From: Streptomyces cavernae
GTDB taxonomy: Bacteria > Actinomycetota > Actinomycetes > Streptomycetales > Streptomycetaceae
Assembly: GCF_004023625.1 (NCBI RefSeq)
Contig: NZ_RPDJ01000033.1
Span: forward strand, 1-64,000
DNA length: 64,000 nucleotides
Reading direction: 5' to 3'
This document shows positions 32,764 through 43,163 of the stretch, piece after piece. Position 1 is the first letter of the stretch; each line of letters begins with the position of its first letter. Below the pieces are notes generated by a model, which was given only the letters and a program-made list of their open reading frames with translations, was not told where the DNA came from and did not search any database. A program made the position numbers and the translations under genes.

Positions 32764-35700
32764 GCACTGACGAGAAGCAGCTCCGCCAGTACCTCAAGCG
32801 TGCCGTCGCCGAAGCCCACGCCAGCCGCAGGCGTCTGCGAGAGATCGAGGAGAAGGAACGCGAGCCCATCGCGATTGTCGGGATGGCGTGCCGCTACCCC
32901 GGCGGCGTGGACTCGCCGGAACGGCTGTGGCAGCTGGTGACCGACGGCGTGGACGCGGTGACCCCCTTCCCGGAGCACCGTGGCTGGCCCCTGGACCGGC
33001 TCTACCACCCCGACCCGGACACGGTCGGCAAGTCGTACACCGACCAGGGCGGGTTCCTGCACGACGCGGACCGGTTCGATCCGGAGTTCTTCGGAATGTC
33101 ACCGAGGGAGGCCCTGGCCACCGATCCTCAGCAGCGGCTGCTGCTCGAGACGGCGTGGGAGAGCTTCGAACGGGCCGGGATCACCGCCGAGTCGGTCCGC
33201 GGCAGCAGAACGGGCGTGTTCATCGGATCGATGTACCACGACTACGGGGCGCGTCCGTATCTGCCGCCGGAGGAGTTCGAGGGCTACCTGTACAGCGGCA
33301 GCGCGGGCAGCGTGGCCTCGGGCAGGCTGGCGTACGTCTTCGGTCTGGAGGGACCAGCCGTCACCATCGACACGGCCTGCTCCTCGTCCCTGGTGGCCCT
33401 CCATCTCGCGGCCACCGCACTGCGCCGGGGCGAGTGCGACATGGCCCTGGCCGGCGGTGTCACAGTGATGTCCACGCCGCAGGCGTTCGTGGAGTTCTCC
33501 CGGCTGCGCGGTCTGTCGGCCGACGGACGGTGCAAGTCCTTCGCGGCCTCCGCCGACGGCACCGGCTGGGCCGAGGGCGTCGGCCTGCTGCTGGTGGAAC
33601 GGCTCTCCGACGCCCGGCGCAACGGCCACCAGGTGCTCGCCGTGATATCCGGGTCGGCGATCAACCAGGACGGTGCCAGCAACGGGCTCAGCGCGCCCAA
33701 TGGTCCCGCGCAGGAGCGGGTGATCCGCCAGGCGCTCGACCACGCCGGCCTGTCCGCGGACGACGTCGACGTCGTCGAGGCGCACGGCACCGGAACGCCC
33801 CTGGGCGACCCGATCGAGGCCAACGCCCTGCTCGCCACCTACGGCCGGGGCAGGCCGCAGGACCGGCCGCTGAGGCTGGGATCGCTCAAGTCCAACATCG
33901 GCCACACCCAGGCCGCCGCCGGAGTCGGCGGTGTCATCAAGATGGTCAAGGCCATCCAGCACGGCGTCATGCCCAGGACTCTGCACGCCGACGAACCGAC
34001 GCCGCACGTCGACTGGGACACCGGTGCCCTGGCCCTGCTCACCGAGGCGCAGGACTGGCCGGCCCTCGACCGGCCGCGCCGCGCCGCCGTGTCCGCTTTC
34101 GGCTTCAGCGGGACCAACGCGCACGTCATCGTCGAAGAGCCGCCGCAGCCCGCCCCGCAGGAGCCCGCCGAGCCGCCGACGCCTTCGGTCCCGTCCCCGC
34201 CGCCGGTACTGCCGTACCTGCTGTCGGCCAGGTCCCCCGAGGCACTGCGCGCCCAGGCCGAACGCATCGGCGGACTCCTGGCCGAACGCACCGACCTCGA
34301 CCTCACCGACCTGTCCTACTCGCTGGCCACCACCCGTTCGGCACTGCGGCACCGCGCCGTGGCGGTAGCGGCCGACCGGGAGGAGTTGCTCGACGGCCTC
34401 GCCTCGCTGGCGGACGAGGGCGGCGGCGCGATCCTCGGCACCAAGGACGAGGGCAGGCTCGCCTTCATGTTCACCGGCGGTGGTGCCCAGCGCATCGGCA
34501 TGGCACGCGAACTGGCCTCGGCGTTCCCGGTGTTCGCCGCGGCCTTCGACGAGGTGTGCGCGGCGCTCGACGAGCACCTGCCCCGTCCGCTGCGCGAGGT
34601 GATCGAGACCGGCGACGAGCTGGACCAGATCGACTACACCCTCGCCGCCCTCTTCGCGGTCGGGGTCGCCCTGTTCCGCCTCCTGGAGACGTGGGGAGTG
34701 CGTCCGGACTACCTGGTGGGCCACTCGACCGGTGAGCTGATCGCCGCCCACCTCGCGGGTGTGCTGTCGCTGTCGGATGCCGCGGTCCTGGTGACCGCCC
34801 GCGGCCGCCTGATGCGGTCCCTGCCCGAAGGCGGCGCCATGATCGCCGTCGAGGCGACCGAGGAAGAGGTGCGCGAGACCCTCGACGCGGACGGCCGCGC
34901 GGTGATCGGCACGATCAACGGCCCGCGCGCGGTGGTGCTCTCGGGCGACGAGGACGCCGTTCACGCCGTCGCCGCGCTGTGGAAGGAACGGGGCCGGTCC
35001 ATCAAGGTGCTGCCGATCCTCCGCGCGTCGCACTCGCACCGGATGGACCCGATGCTGGAGGAGTTCCGCACCATCGCCGAGAAACTGACCTTCCACCGGC
35101 CGAAGTTCGGGATCGTCTCCACGGTGAGCGGCCAGGTGGACTCCGGGGACGGATGGACCTCGGCCGACTACTGGGTGCAGCAAATCCGCAGGCCGGTCCG
35201 GTTCCTGGACGCGGTACGCACGCTGGAGGCAGAGGGCGTCACCACGCTGCTGGAGCTGGGTCCCGACGGAGTCCTGTCGGCGATGGCGGCCGCCAGTGTC
35301 CTCAACGAGGAGACGCTTGCGGTTCCCGCCATGCGCAAGAACAAGCCGGAGCCGCAGACGGTGGTCAACGCGCTCGGCGTGCTGCACGCCCGGGGCGTAC
35401 CGGTCGACTGGCAGGCCTTCTTCGCCGGGACCGGTGCGCGGAAGGTCGACCTGCCGACCTACCCCTTCCAGTCCGAACGGTACTGGCTGGACCCGCTGGC
35501 GCCCGCCGGACGGGACGCGCAGCTCGACGGGCCGGGCCCCGTGCACGGGGCGCTGCACCAGGTCGGCTGGGTACCGGACGTCATCAGGCCGTCCGCCCGG
35601 GCGGCGGCCTGGGCGAAGCTCGGGCGGTCCGGCGGCGAGGCCATGGAGTTCCCCGCCTACGAGGACCTGGCGTCCTTCGGGAAAGCACTGGAATCCGGGA

Positions 35701-37490
35701 CCTCGGTGCACGCCCTCGTCGTCCCGCTGGGACCGGACCCGGACACCGCTCCGGCAACGGGCCGGGACCCGCGGCCGGCCGACACCCTGCATCGGCTGAC
35801 CCAGCACACCATGGCCCTGGTCCAGCAGTGGCTGACCGACGTCCGCTTCGCCGGCATCCGTCTGGTCGTCGTCACCAGCGGCGCCGTCGCCACGACGGAC
35901 ACCGAGGCACCCGACCCGGCGGCCGCGGCGCTGTGGGGCCTGGTCCGCTCCGCTCAGTCGGAGGCACCCGACCGGATCGTGCTGGTGGACACCGACGCCG
36001 GCATGGGCGCGGAGCCCGTCCCGGCGGCCCTGCTCTCCGCCCTGCTCTCCGCCGACGAGCCCCAGGCCGCCGTCCGGGCCGGTGAGGCCCTGGTCCCCCG
36101 GCTGAGGAGGATCCGCCCCTCCGCGGTGCGCACCGGGTCGGAGGGTCCGGTCTGGGACCCGGACGGCACCGTGCTGATCACCGGTGGCACCGGTGTGCTC
36201 GGCGCCACCGTAGCCCGCCACCTCGTCACCGAGCACGGCGTCACGCGTCTGCTCCTGGCGAGCCGCTCCGGCGCGCGGGCGGCGGGAGCCGACAGCCTGC
36301 GCACCGAACTGACCGGGCTCGGCGCCACCGTGGACATCGCCGCCTGCGATGTCGCGGACCGCGAGGCCCTCGCCGCGCTGCTCTCCGGGATTCCCGCCGA
36401 CCGACCGCTGCGCGCCGTCGTACACGCGGCCGGAACGCTGGACAACAGTCTGCTGCCGGCCATGACCCCGCAGCAGCTGGACTCCGTCCTGCGTGCCAAG
36501 GCCGACTCCGCATGGCACCTGCACGACCTGACGCGCGAGGCGGACCTGTCGGCCTTCGTGCTGTTCTCCTCCACCGTCGGCCTGTTCGGAGGACCCGGTC
36601 AGGCCAATTACGCAGCCGCGAACGCGTTCCTCGACGGGCTCGCCCAGCACCGTCGTGCCCACGCGCTGCCCGCCACCTCGCTGGCCTGGGGCCCGTGGGA
36701 CGTCGACGGCGGCATCAACGCGGGCCTGAGCGACATCGACCGCGCCCGGTTGGCCAGGGACGGCTTCGCCGCGATCGGGGCCGAGGACGGGACGGCGCTG
36801 TTCGACGCCGCGATCTCGACGGCCCTGCCCGCCGTGGTCACCACGCCGCTCGACCTGGACGCGCCGACGGCGCTCGACCGTGTGTCGCCGCTGCTGCGAG
36901 CGCTGCTGCCCGCCCAGAGCCGTCGGCCGGCGAGCGGCACCGAGGTGCCGATGGTGCAGCGGCTGTCCGGGCTGAGCGATGCCGAGCGCGCGGAGTTCGT
37001 CCTCGAGCTGGTCCGCGGCCGGGTGGCCGCGGTCCTGGGCCTGGGCGACCCTGCCGCGATCAACCCCGAGCAGCCGTTCCGGGAGCTGGGCTTCGACTCG
37101 CTCACCGCGGTGGAGATGCGCAACAGGCTGAACACGGTCACCGGTCTGCAACTGCCGGCCACAGCGGTGTTCGACCACCCCACTCCCGCGAGGATGGCAG
37201 AGTTCCTGCTCAGCCGACTCGCCGCCGACCCCGCGGCACGACCGCCATCGACCGTGCTCGCCACGCTGGACGAGCTGGAGGACGCGCTCACGGCAGGGGA
37301 CGCCGGCGACATCGACGGTGACCGCGACGAGATCACCGTCCGGCTCCAGACCCTGCTGTCACGGTGGCTGGAGACCGGTGCGGAGCCGGGGGACGGAGCC
37401 GAGGCGACATCGGCCGACCCGCTCGAATCGGCATCGACCGCCGAACTGCTCGACTTCATCGACAACGAGCTCGGTCGCGCCAAGCACTGA
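32760..37490 (+). CDS. Type I modular PKS 2: KS-AT-KR-ACP
   Basis: A 1576-residue single-module polyketide synthase, predicted fourth extension. Residues 1-40 form a charged coiled-coil docking helix. The KS has DTACSSS at about 206. The AT (about 570-850) has the catalytic Ser in GHSTG (about 655) and a RASH motif at 755-758 in place of HAFH (malonyl) or YASH (methylmalonyl). It also has FTGGGAQ for the usual FTGQGAQ and YTLAALF for YTQPALF, so its extender unit is uncertain. There is no DH. The KR (about 1140-1300) has an intact cofactor loop and Ser/Tyr/Lys, with LDN where B-type enzymes have LDD; a hydroxyl at C5 of the chain is predicted. The ACP has GFDSL at about 1444. Start GTG 32760 has GGGAG upstream and overlaps the leader stop. 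Confidence 0.95.
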   Translation: MSTDEKQLRQYLKRAVAEAHASRRRLREIEEKEREPIAIVGMACRYPGGVDSPERLWQLVTDGVDAVTPFPEHRGWPLDRLYHPDPDTVGKSYTDQGGFLHDADRFDPEFFGMSPREALATDPQQRLLLETAWESFERAGITAESVRGSRTGVFIGSMYHDYGARPYLPPEEFEGYLYSGSAGSVASGRLAYVFGLEGPAVTIDTACSSSLVALHLAATALRRGECDMALAGGVTVMSTPQAFVEFSRLRGLSADGRCKSFAASADGTGWAEGVGLLLVERLSDARRNGHQVLAVISGSAINQDGASNGLSAPNGPAQERVIRQALDHAGLSADDVDVVEAHGTGTPLGDPIEANALLATYGRGRPQDRPLRLGSLKSNIGHTQAAAGVGGVIKMVKAIQHGVMPRTLHADEPTPHVDWDTGALALLTEAQDWPALDRPRRAAVSAFGFSGTNAHVIVEEPPQPAPQEPAEPPTPSVPSPPPVLPYLLSARSPEALRAQAERIGGLLAERTDLDLTDLSYSLATTRSALRHRAVAVAADREELLDGLASLADEGGGAILGTKDEGRLAFMFTGGGAQRIGMARELASAFPVFAAAFDEVCAALDEHLPRPLREVIETGDELDQIDYTLAALFAVGVALFRLLETWGVRPDYLVGHSTGELIAAHLAGVLSLSDAAVLVTARGRLMRSLPEGGAMIAVEATEEEVRETLDADGRAVIGTINGPRAVVLSGDEDAVHAVAALWKERGRSIKVLPILRASHSHRMDPMLEEFRTIAEKLTFHRPKFGIVSTVSGQVDSGDGWTSADYWVQQIRRPVRFLDAVRTLEAEGVTTLLELGPDGVLSAMAAASVLNEETLAVPAMRKNKPEPQTVVNALGVLHARGVPVDWQAFFAGTGARKVDLPTYPFQSERYWLDPLAPAGRDAQLDGPGPVHGALHQVGWVPDVIRPSARAAAWAKLGRSGGEAMEFPAYEDLASFGKALESGTSVHALVVPLGPDPDTAPATGRDPRPADTLHRLTQHTMALVQQWLTDVRFAGIRLVVVTSGAVATTDTEAPDPAAAALWGLVRSAQSEAPDRIVLVDTDAGMGAEPVPAALLSALLSADEPQAAVRAGEALVPRLRRIRPSAVRTGSEGPVWDPDGTVLITGGTGVLGATVARHLVTEHGVTRLLLASRSGARAAGADSLRTELTGLGATVDIAACDVADREALAALLSGIPADRPLRAVVHAAGTLDNSLLPAMTPQQLDSVLRAKADSAWHLHDLTREADLSAFVLFSSTVGLFGGPGQANYAAANAFLDGLAQHRRAHALPATSLAWGPWDVDGGINAGLSDIDRARLARDGFAAIGAEDGTALFDAAISTALPAVVTTPLDLDAPTALDRVSPLLRALLPAQSRRPASGTEVPMVQRLSGLSDAERAEFVLELVRGRVAAVLGLGDPAAINPEQPFRELGFDSLTAVEMRNRLNTVTGLQLPATAVFDHPTPARMAEFLLSRLAADPAARPPSTVLATLDELEDALTAGDAGDIDGDRDEITVRLQTLLSRWLETGAEPGDGAEATSADPLESASTAELLDFIDNELGRAKH

Positions 37491-37523
37491 CTCCCGCCCG
37501 ACTCCTGGAACAGGTAACCCACC

Positions 37524-40500
37524 ATGGTGGATGAGAACAAGCTCGCGGAATATCTGAAATGGGTCACCGCCGACCTGCACAAGGCGCGCCGGCGCATCGC
37601 GGAACTGGAGTCCGGCCGGACGGAGCCGGTCGCGATCGTGGGTATGGCCTGCCGCTACCCGGGAGGCGTGCGCTCGGCGGACGACCTGTGGCGCCTCGTC
37701 GTGGACGGCCGGGACGGCATCACCGCATTCCCCACCGACCGCGGATGGGACATCGACGCGCTCTACGACCCCGACCCGGACGTGGCGGGCACCACCTACA
37801 CACGCGAAGGCGGCTTCCTGGGCGGGGCGGGGGAGTTCGACGCCGGGTTCTTCGGCATCTCGCCGCGGGAGGCGCTGTCGATGGACCCCCAGCAGCGGGT
37901 GCTGCTGGAGACCGCCTGGGAGACCTTCGAGCACGCCAGGATCGACCCGACCGCGCTGAAAGGCACCGACGTCGGTGTTTTCGTCGGCGCCGTGGAGCAG
38001 TCCTACCTGGGGCTGGACGGCCCGCAGGAGTTCGAGGGCTACCTGCTGACGGGCAAGCTCGGCAGCGTCGTCTCCGGTCGGGTCTCCTACGCGTTCGGCT
38101 TCGAGGGCCCCTCCATGACCGTCGACACGGCGTGCTCGTCGTCCCTGGTCGCCATGCACCTGGCGGCGCAGTCGCTGCGCACCGGGGAATCAGCCCTCGC
38201 CCTCGCCGGTGGCGTGACGATCGCCGGAACCCCCGGTGGGTTCGTCGACTTCTCCCGGCAGCGGGGCCTGGCTCCCGACGGCCGGTGCAAGTCCTTCGCC
38301 GCCTCCGCCGACGGCACCAGCTGGTCCGAAGGCGTCGGGCTGGTCCTGCTCGAACGGCTCAGCGACGCCGTGCGCAACGGGCACCGGGTGCTGGCCGTCC
38401 TGCGTGGGTCGGCGGTCAACTCCGACGGCGCGTCCAACGGACTCACCGCCCCCAGCGGCCCCTCGCAGGAACGGGTCATCCGGACCGCGCTGACCAGCGC
38501 GCGTCTGGACGCCGCCGACGTGGACGTCGTCGAGGCGCACGGCACCGGTACCCGGCTCGGCGATCCCATCGAAGCCCAGGCTCTGCTGGCCACCTACGGC
38601 GCCGCCCACGCCGCCCAGCGTCCCCTGTTCCTGGGCTCGTTGAAGTCCAACATCGGGCACTCGGTGGCGGCCGCCGGCGTGGGCGGCGTGATCAAGATGG
38701 TCCAGGCGCTCCGGCACGGCGCGCTGCCGCGCACGCTGCATGTGGATGAACCGACACCGCTGGTCGACTGGTCCGCGGGAGCGGTCGAACTGCTCACCGA
38801 ACAGCGACCGTGGCCGCAGACGGGCCGACCGCGCCGAGCGGCGGTCTCCTCGTTCGGCGTCAGCGGCACGAACGCGCACCTGATCCTTGAGCAGGCGCCG
38901 GAGGAACAGCAGACCAGGACCGCCGGGCCGGCACCCGCGTTCCTTCCCATCGCGCTGTCCGCCAGGAGCCAGTCGGCCCTGTCCGCCCAGGCCCGCAACC
39001 TGATCACGTTCCTCGGGGACCATCCGGGCCTGTCGCCGGTGGACGTGGCCTGCTCGCTGGCCACCACGCGCGCAGCCCTGCCGTACCGGGCCGTGGCGGT
39101 CGGTTCGGACACGGACTCGCTGCTCGCGGCACTGCGTCCGCTCGCCGAGGGCCGGGCCCGCACCGTGACCACCGAGTTGCCGGGCAAGAACAGGCTGGGA
39201 TTCCTCTTCACCGGCCAGGGCGCTCAGCGGGTCGCCATGGGCAGGCGGCTCTACGAGGAGTTCCCGGTCTACGCCGAGGCGTTCGACGAGGTCTGCACCC
39301 ACCTCGATCCCTACCTCGAACACCCGCTGCGCGACGTCCTTCAGGACGAGAGCCGGCTGACGGAGACGGGCAATGCCCAGCCGGCGCTGTTCGCGCTGGA
39401 GGTCGCCCTGTTCCGCCTGTTCGAGGCGTGGGGCGTCACCCCGGACTTCCTCGCCGGTCACTCGATCGGCGAGCTGTCCGCCGCGCATGTGGCCGGGGTG
39501 CTGTCCCTGCCGGACGCGGCGGCCGTGGTCTGCGCGCGGGGCCGGCTCATGCAGGCGCTGCCACCGGGCGGAGCGATGGTCGCCCTCCAGGCCACCGAGG
39601 ACGAGGTCGCACGCCTGCTGCGAGGGCACCCGGCCGTGGCGATCGCCGCGGTCAACGGCCCTGTGTCGACGGTGGTCTCCGGCGACCGTGACGCGGTCGA
39701 GGAGATCAGCCGGACCGTACGGTCCTGGGGCCGCCGCACCAAGCAGCTGACGGTCAGTCACGCGTTCCACTCGCCGCTGATGGACCCGATGCTGGAAGAG
39801 TTCGGCCGGGTGCTGCGCAAGGTCACCCTGAACGCACCGGCCATTCCGCTGGTGTCCACACTCACCGGCGGTCTCGCCACGGAGGAGCAGCTCCGTTCCC
39901 CGGAGTACTGGGTCGACCAGGTCCGCCGGCCCGTCCGCTTCCACGACGCGATCCGCACCCTCGCCGAACGCAACGTCACCGCCACCCTGGAGCTGGGTCC
40001 GGCCGGAGTGCTGTCGGCCATGGTCGCCGAGAGCGCTCCGATCACCGCCGTGGCAGCGGTGCGCACCGGGCAGGACGAGGCACACGACGTGGTCGCGGCG
40101 CTGGGCGGGCTCTGGTCCGCCGGGGCCGCCGTCGACTGGTCCGCCTTCTTCGCCGGCAACGGAAGGCGGCCGGTGGATCTGCCGACCTACCCCTTCCAGC
40201 GGGAGCGTTACTGGCTGAGGCACACCCCTGCTGCGGCCGCTCCGGCGACGACCGAGCCCCGTGCGCAGGACTCGGTGCTCCACGTCGACTGGACCTCGTT
40301 CATTCCGGCCGCACCCTCCGAGCCGCCGGCCCTGGCCACGCTGCGACTGGCCGGAGTCGACCTGGCCGACCGGCCGGAGCTCACCGTCGGCGTGTCCTTC
40401 GACGATGTGACGTACGCGCTGACCGCGCTGGGTTCGCACGCCCCGTTCGACGCGCTCCTCGTGCCCGCGATGTTCTCCCCGGGCGGTGACGTGCCCGGGC

Positions 40501-43163
40501 GGGCCGAGGCAGCCGCGAGCGAGCTGATGACGGTGGTCCAGTCATGGCTGGCGGACGAGCGGACCACCGACACCCCGCTGGTCGTCCTGACCCGGGGAGC
40601 CGTGTCGACCGACCGGAGCGGCGCGGAGGTCTCGGACCTCGTCGCCGCACCGCTGTGGGGGCTGCTGCGTTCGGCGCAGTCGGAGGCGCCCGGCCGGATC
40701 GTGCTGGTCGACGTGGACGAGGACCCTGCCTCACCGGCGGCCGTGCCCTCGGTCCTGGCCTCCGGTCAGGCGCAGAGCGCGCTACGGTCCGGCCAGGCGT
40801 TCATACCCGGCCTGGCCGCGGTCCCGCCGGGCGACGAACCGCGCAGCGGCACCCGGTGGCGTCCCGACGGCACCGTGCTGATCACCGGGGGGACCGGCGC
40901 GCTCGGTGGGCTGTTCGCCCGCCACCTGGTCCGCACGCACGGCGTGACCCGGCTGCTGCTGGTGAGCCGCCGGGGACCGGCGGCGGCCGGCGCCGACGAG
41001 CTGGCCGCCGAACTCACCGAGCTCGGCGCCCAGGTGCGCGTCGCCGCCTGCGACCTCGCCGACCGGGAAGCGCTCGCCGCGCTCCTCGGGACCATCCCGC
41101 CCGAGCACCCCCTCACCGGCGTCGTGCACGCGGCCGGTGTGCTCGACGACGGCATGATCCAGGACCTGACGCCGGACCGGCTGGCCGCCGTACTGCGGCC
41201 CAAGGTGCACGCCGCGTGGAACCTGCACGAACTCACACTCGATCACGACCTCGACGCCTTCGTGCTGTTCTCGTCCGTCGCAGGCATCATCGGCGGCACC
41301 GGCCAGGCCAACTACGCCGCGGCCAACACCTTCCTCGACGCGCTGGCCTGCCACCGATCCGGACGGGGACTGCCGGCGACCTCGCTGGCCTGGGGGCTGT
41401 GGGCGCACGAGAACGGCATGAGCGGGCATCTCACCCGGTCCGAACTCGACCGGATCGCCCGCTCCGGCCTGCTCACCATCACCGAGGACACCGGACCGCG
41501 GCTGGCCGACCTCGCGCTCCAGGCCGGTCCGCCCGCGCTGGTGGTCACCCCGGTCGACCTGACCGCACTGCGGTCCAACGCCAGGCGGGCCCCGCTGCTG
41601 CTGCGTCGTCTGGTCCAGGACACCTCCGCGGGTTACGGCGGGGAGTCCCGGACCGAGGACGAGCTCCTGCCCGAACGGCTGGCGGGACTGGCTCCGGCGC
41701 GCCGGCGCGCAGTCGTGGCGGACTTCATCCTGCGGGAAGTGGCGTTGGTGCTCGGGCACTCCGCACCGGGCGCGATCGACGCGCACCAGCCCTTCGCCGC
41801 CGTCGGCTTCGACTCGCTCACCTCTGTGGAGCTGCGCAACCGGCTCGCGGACGCCACCGGCCTGCGACTGCCTCCGTCGCTGATCTTCGAGTACCCCACT
41901 CCCACGGAGCTGACGGAGTACCTGTGCACCCTCCTGGCCGCCGCGACCGGCGGGACACCTGAGGCCGCCGACGTCGATCTGGCCGCCGAGGTCCACCTCG
42001 ACGAGGACATCCGGCCGGCCGACGAGATCCGCCGGGTGGCTGCCGACCCCGAGGAGATCCTGCTGACCGGCGCCACCGGCTTCCTCGGCGCCTTCCTGCT
42101 CCGCGACCTGATGCGGTCGACCACGGCCCAGGTGCACTGCCTGGTACGGGGGACCGACCAGGCCGAGGCGACACGCCGGTTGCACGAGAACCTCAAGTGG
42201 TACGAGGTCTGGAAGGACATCGACCCTGACCGGCTCACCGTCGCCGTCGGCGATCTGGAGGCCCCGCGCCTCGGCCTGACCGAGGCCGCGTTCGACGCAC
42301 TCGCCCGCCGGGTCGACGTGGTCTACCACGCCGGCGCGACGGTCAGCTGGGTGCGGCCCTACACGGCCCTGGCGGCGGGCAACGTGGGCGGTACCCGGGA
42401 GGTGCTGCGCCTGGCCGCGGCACACCGGACTGTGCCGGTGCACTACGTGTCGACGACCGGGGTGTTCCCCGCACCCGGCCCCGATGCGGCACCGGCCGGC
42501 GTGACCGACCCGACCGGCCCCGGCCACCTGCTGCACAACGGGTACCTGCAGAGCAAGTGGGTGGCCGAACAGGTCATCGAGCTCGGCCGCAGCCGCGGCC
42601 TGCCCGTGTCGGTGTACCGCGTGGACGTCGTGTGCGGCGACCGGGTCACCGGAGCCTGCCAGACCAAGGACTTCGTCTGGCTGAGTCTCAAGGGACTGCT
42701 CGAGGCCGGGGCCGTACCCGACAGTCTCGCCGGCGTCCTGCACATGGTTCCGGTGGACTACGTCAGCTCCGCGATCGTGTCCCTCTCCACACGCGAGGAA
42801 ACCGCGAGCCGGACCTTCCACCTGTACAACCGGCAGGACCAGACGTTCACGCAGTTCGTCGAGCACCTGCGGTCCTTCGGGTACGACCTGCCCGAGACGG
42901 ACTGGGATGCGTGGTCGGCCCGGGTCCGGTCGGACCGCAAGAACGCCATGGTCCCGCTGCTGGACTCGTTCGAGGGCATGAACGCGGGCAGCGGCACGAC
43001 CACCTACCCGCCGATCGACGTCTCGGACACCGAACACGCACTGCGCGGTACCGGCATCGAATGCCCGTCGATCGACCGTGAACTGTTCGCCACCTACGTG
43101 GACTTCTTCGTCCGCGCCGGCTACTTCCCGGCCACCGGGTTCCTCCATGACGCGGCGAAGTGA
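37524..43163 (+). CDS. Type I modular PKS 3: KS-AT-KR-ACP-thioester reductase
   Basis: A 1879-residue terminal polyketide synthase. It begins with a coiled-coil docking helix (residues 1-35), then KS (DTACSSS at about 202), AT with GHSIG (about 646) and HAFH (about 746), so malonyl-specific, then KR (GGTGALG at about 1119, LDD, Ser-Tyr-Lys present) and ACP (GFDSL at about 1430). From about residue 1510 it has a thioester reductase of the extended SDR type: GATGFLG for NADPH and the catalytic pair in YLQSK at about 1674. Such domains release the chain as an aldehyde, sometimes an alcohol. There is no thioesterase. The start follows PKS2 by 33 bp, so the two are one transcript. Predicted product: a C12 3,5-dihydroxy trienal. 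Confidence 0.95.
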   Translation: MVDENKLAEYLKWVTADLHKARRRIAELESGRTEPVAIVGMACRYPGGVRSADDLWRLVVDGRDGITAFPTDRGWDIDALYDPDPDVAGTTYTREGGFLGGAGEFDAGFFGISPREALSMDPQQRVLLETAWETFEHARIDPTALKGTDVGVFVGAVEQSYLGLDGPQEFEGYLLTGKLGSVVSGRVSYAFGFEGPSMTVDTACSSSLVAMHLAAQSLRTGESALALAGGVTIAGTPGGFVDFSRQRGLAPDGRCKSFAASADGTSWSEGVGLVLLERLSDAVRNGHRVLAVLRGSAVNSDGASNGLTAPSGPSQERVIRTALTSARLDAADVDVVEAHGTGTRLGDPIEAQALLATYGAAHAAQRPLFLGSLKSNIGHSVAAAGVGGVIKMVQALRHGALPRTLHVDEPTPLVDWSAGAVELLTEQRPWPQTGRPRRAAVSSFGVSGTNAHLILEQAPEEQQTRTAGPAPAFLPIALSARSQSALSAQARNLITFLGDHPGLSPVDVACSLATTRAALPYRAVAVGSDTDSLLAALRPLAEGRARTVTTELPGKNRLGFLFTGQGAQRVAMGRRLYEEFPVYAEAFDEVCTHLDPYLEHPLRDVLQDESRLTETGNAQPALFALEVALFRLFEAWGVTPDFLAGHSIGELSAAHVAGVLSLPDAAAVVCARGRLMQALPPGGAMVALQATEDEVARLLRGHPAVAIAAVNGPVSTVVSGDRDAVEEISRTVRSWGRRTKQLTVSHAFHSPLMDPMLEEFGRVLRKVTLNAPAIPLVSTLTGGLATEEQLRSPEYWVDQVRRPVRFHDAIRTLAERNVTATLELGPAGVLSAMVAESAPITAVAAVRTGQDEAHDVVAALGGLWSAGAAVDWSAFFAGNGRRPVDLPTYPFQRERYWLRHTPAAAAPATTEPRAQDSVLHVDWTSFIPAAPSEPPALATLRLAGVDLADRPELTVGVSFDDVTYALTALGSHAPFDALLVPAMFSPGGDVPGRAEAAASELMTVVQSWLADERTTDTPLVVLTRGAVSTDRSGAEVSDLVAAPLWGLLRSAQSEAPGRIVLVDVDEDPASPAAVPSVLASGQAQSALRSGQAFIPGLAAVPPGDEPRSGTRWRPDGTVLITGGTGALGGLFARHLVRTHGVTRLLLVSRRGPAAAGADELAAELTELGAQVRVAACDLADREALAALLGTIPPEHPLTGVVHAAGVLDDGMIQDLTPDRLAAVLRPKVHAAWNLHELTLDHDLDAFVLFSSVAGIIGGTGQANYAAANTFLDALACHRSGRGLPATSLAWGLWAHENGMSGHLTRSELDRIARSGLLTITEDTGPRLADLALQAGPPALVVTPVDLTALRSNARRAPLLLRRLVQDTSAGYGGESRTEDELLPERLAGLAPARRRAVVADFILREVALVLGHSAPGAIDAHQPFAAVGFDSLTSVELRNRLADATGLRLPPSLIFEYPTPTELTEYLCTLLAAATGGTPEAADVDLAAEVHLDEDIRPADEIRRVAADPEEILLTGATGFLGAFLLRDLMRSTTAQVHCLVRGTDQAEATRRLHENLKWYEVWKDIDPDRLTVAVGDLEAPRLGLTEAAFDALARRVDVVYHAGATVSWVRPYTALAAGNVGGTREVLRLAAAHRTVPVHYVSTTGVFPAPGPDAAPAGVTDPTGPGHLLHNGYLQSKWVAEQVIELGRSRGLPVSVYRVDVVCGDRVTGACQTKDFVWLSLKGLLEAGAVPDSLAGVLHMVPVDYVSSAIVSLSTREETASRTFHLYNRQDQTFTQFVEHLRSFGYDLPETDWDAWSARVRSDRKNAMVPLLDSFEGMNAGSGTTTYPPIDVSDTEHALRGTGIECPSIDRELFATYVDFFVRAGYFPATGFLHDAAK

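Noticed and set aside
35022..35033. Assigning PKS2 AT as methylmalonyl-specific because RASH shares ASH with YASH.
   Set aside because: Other signature positions (YTLAALF, GHSTG) resemble neither group, so specificity was left open.
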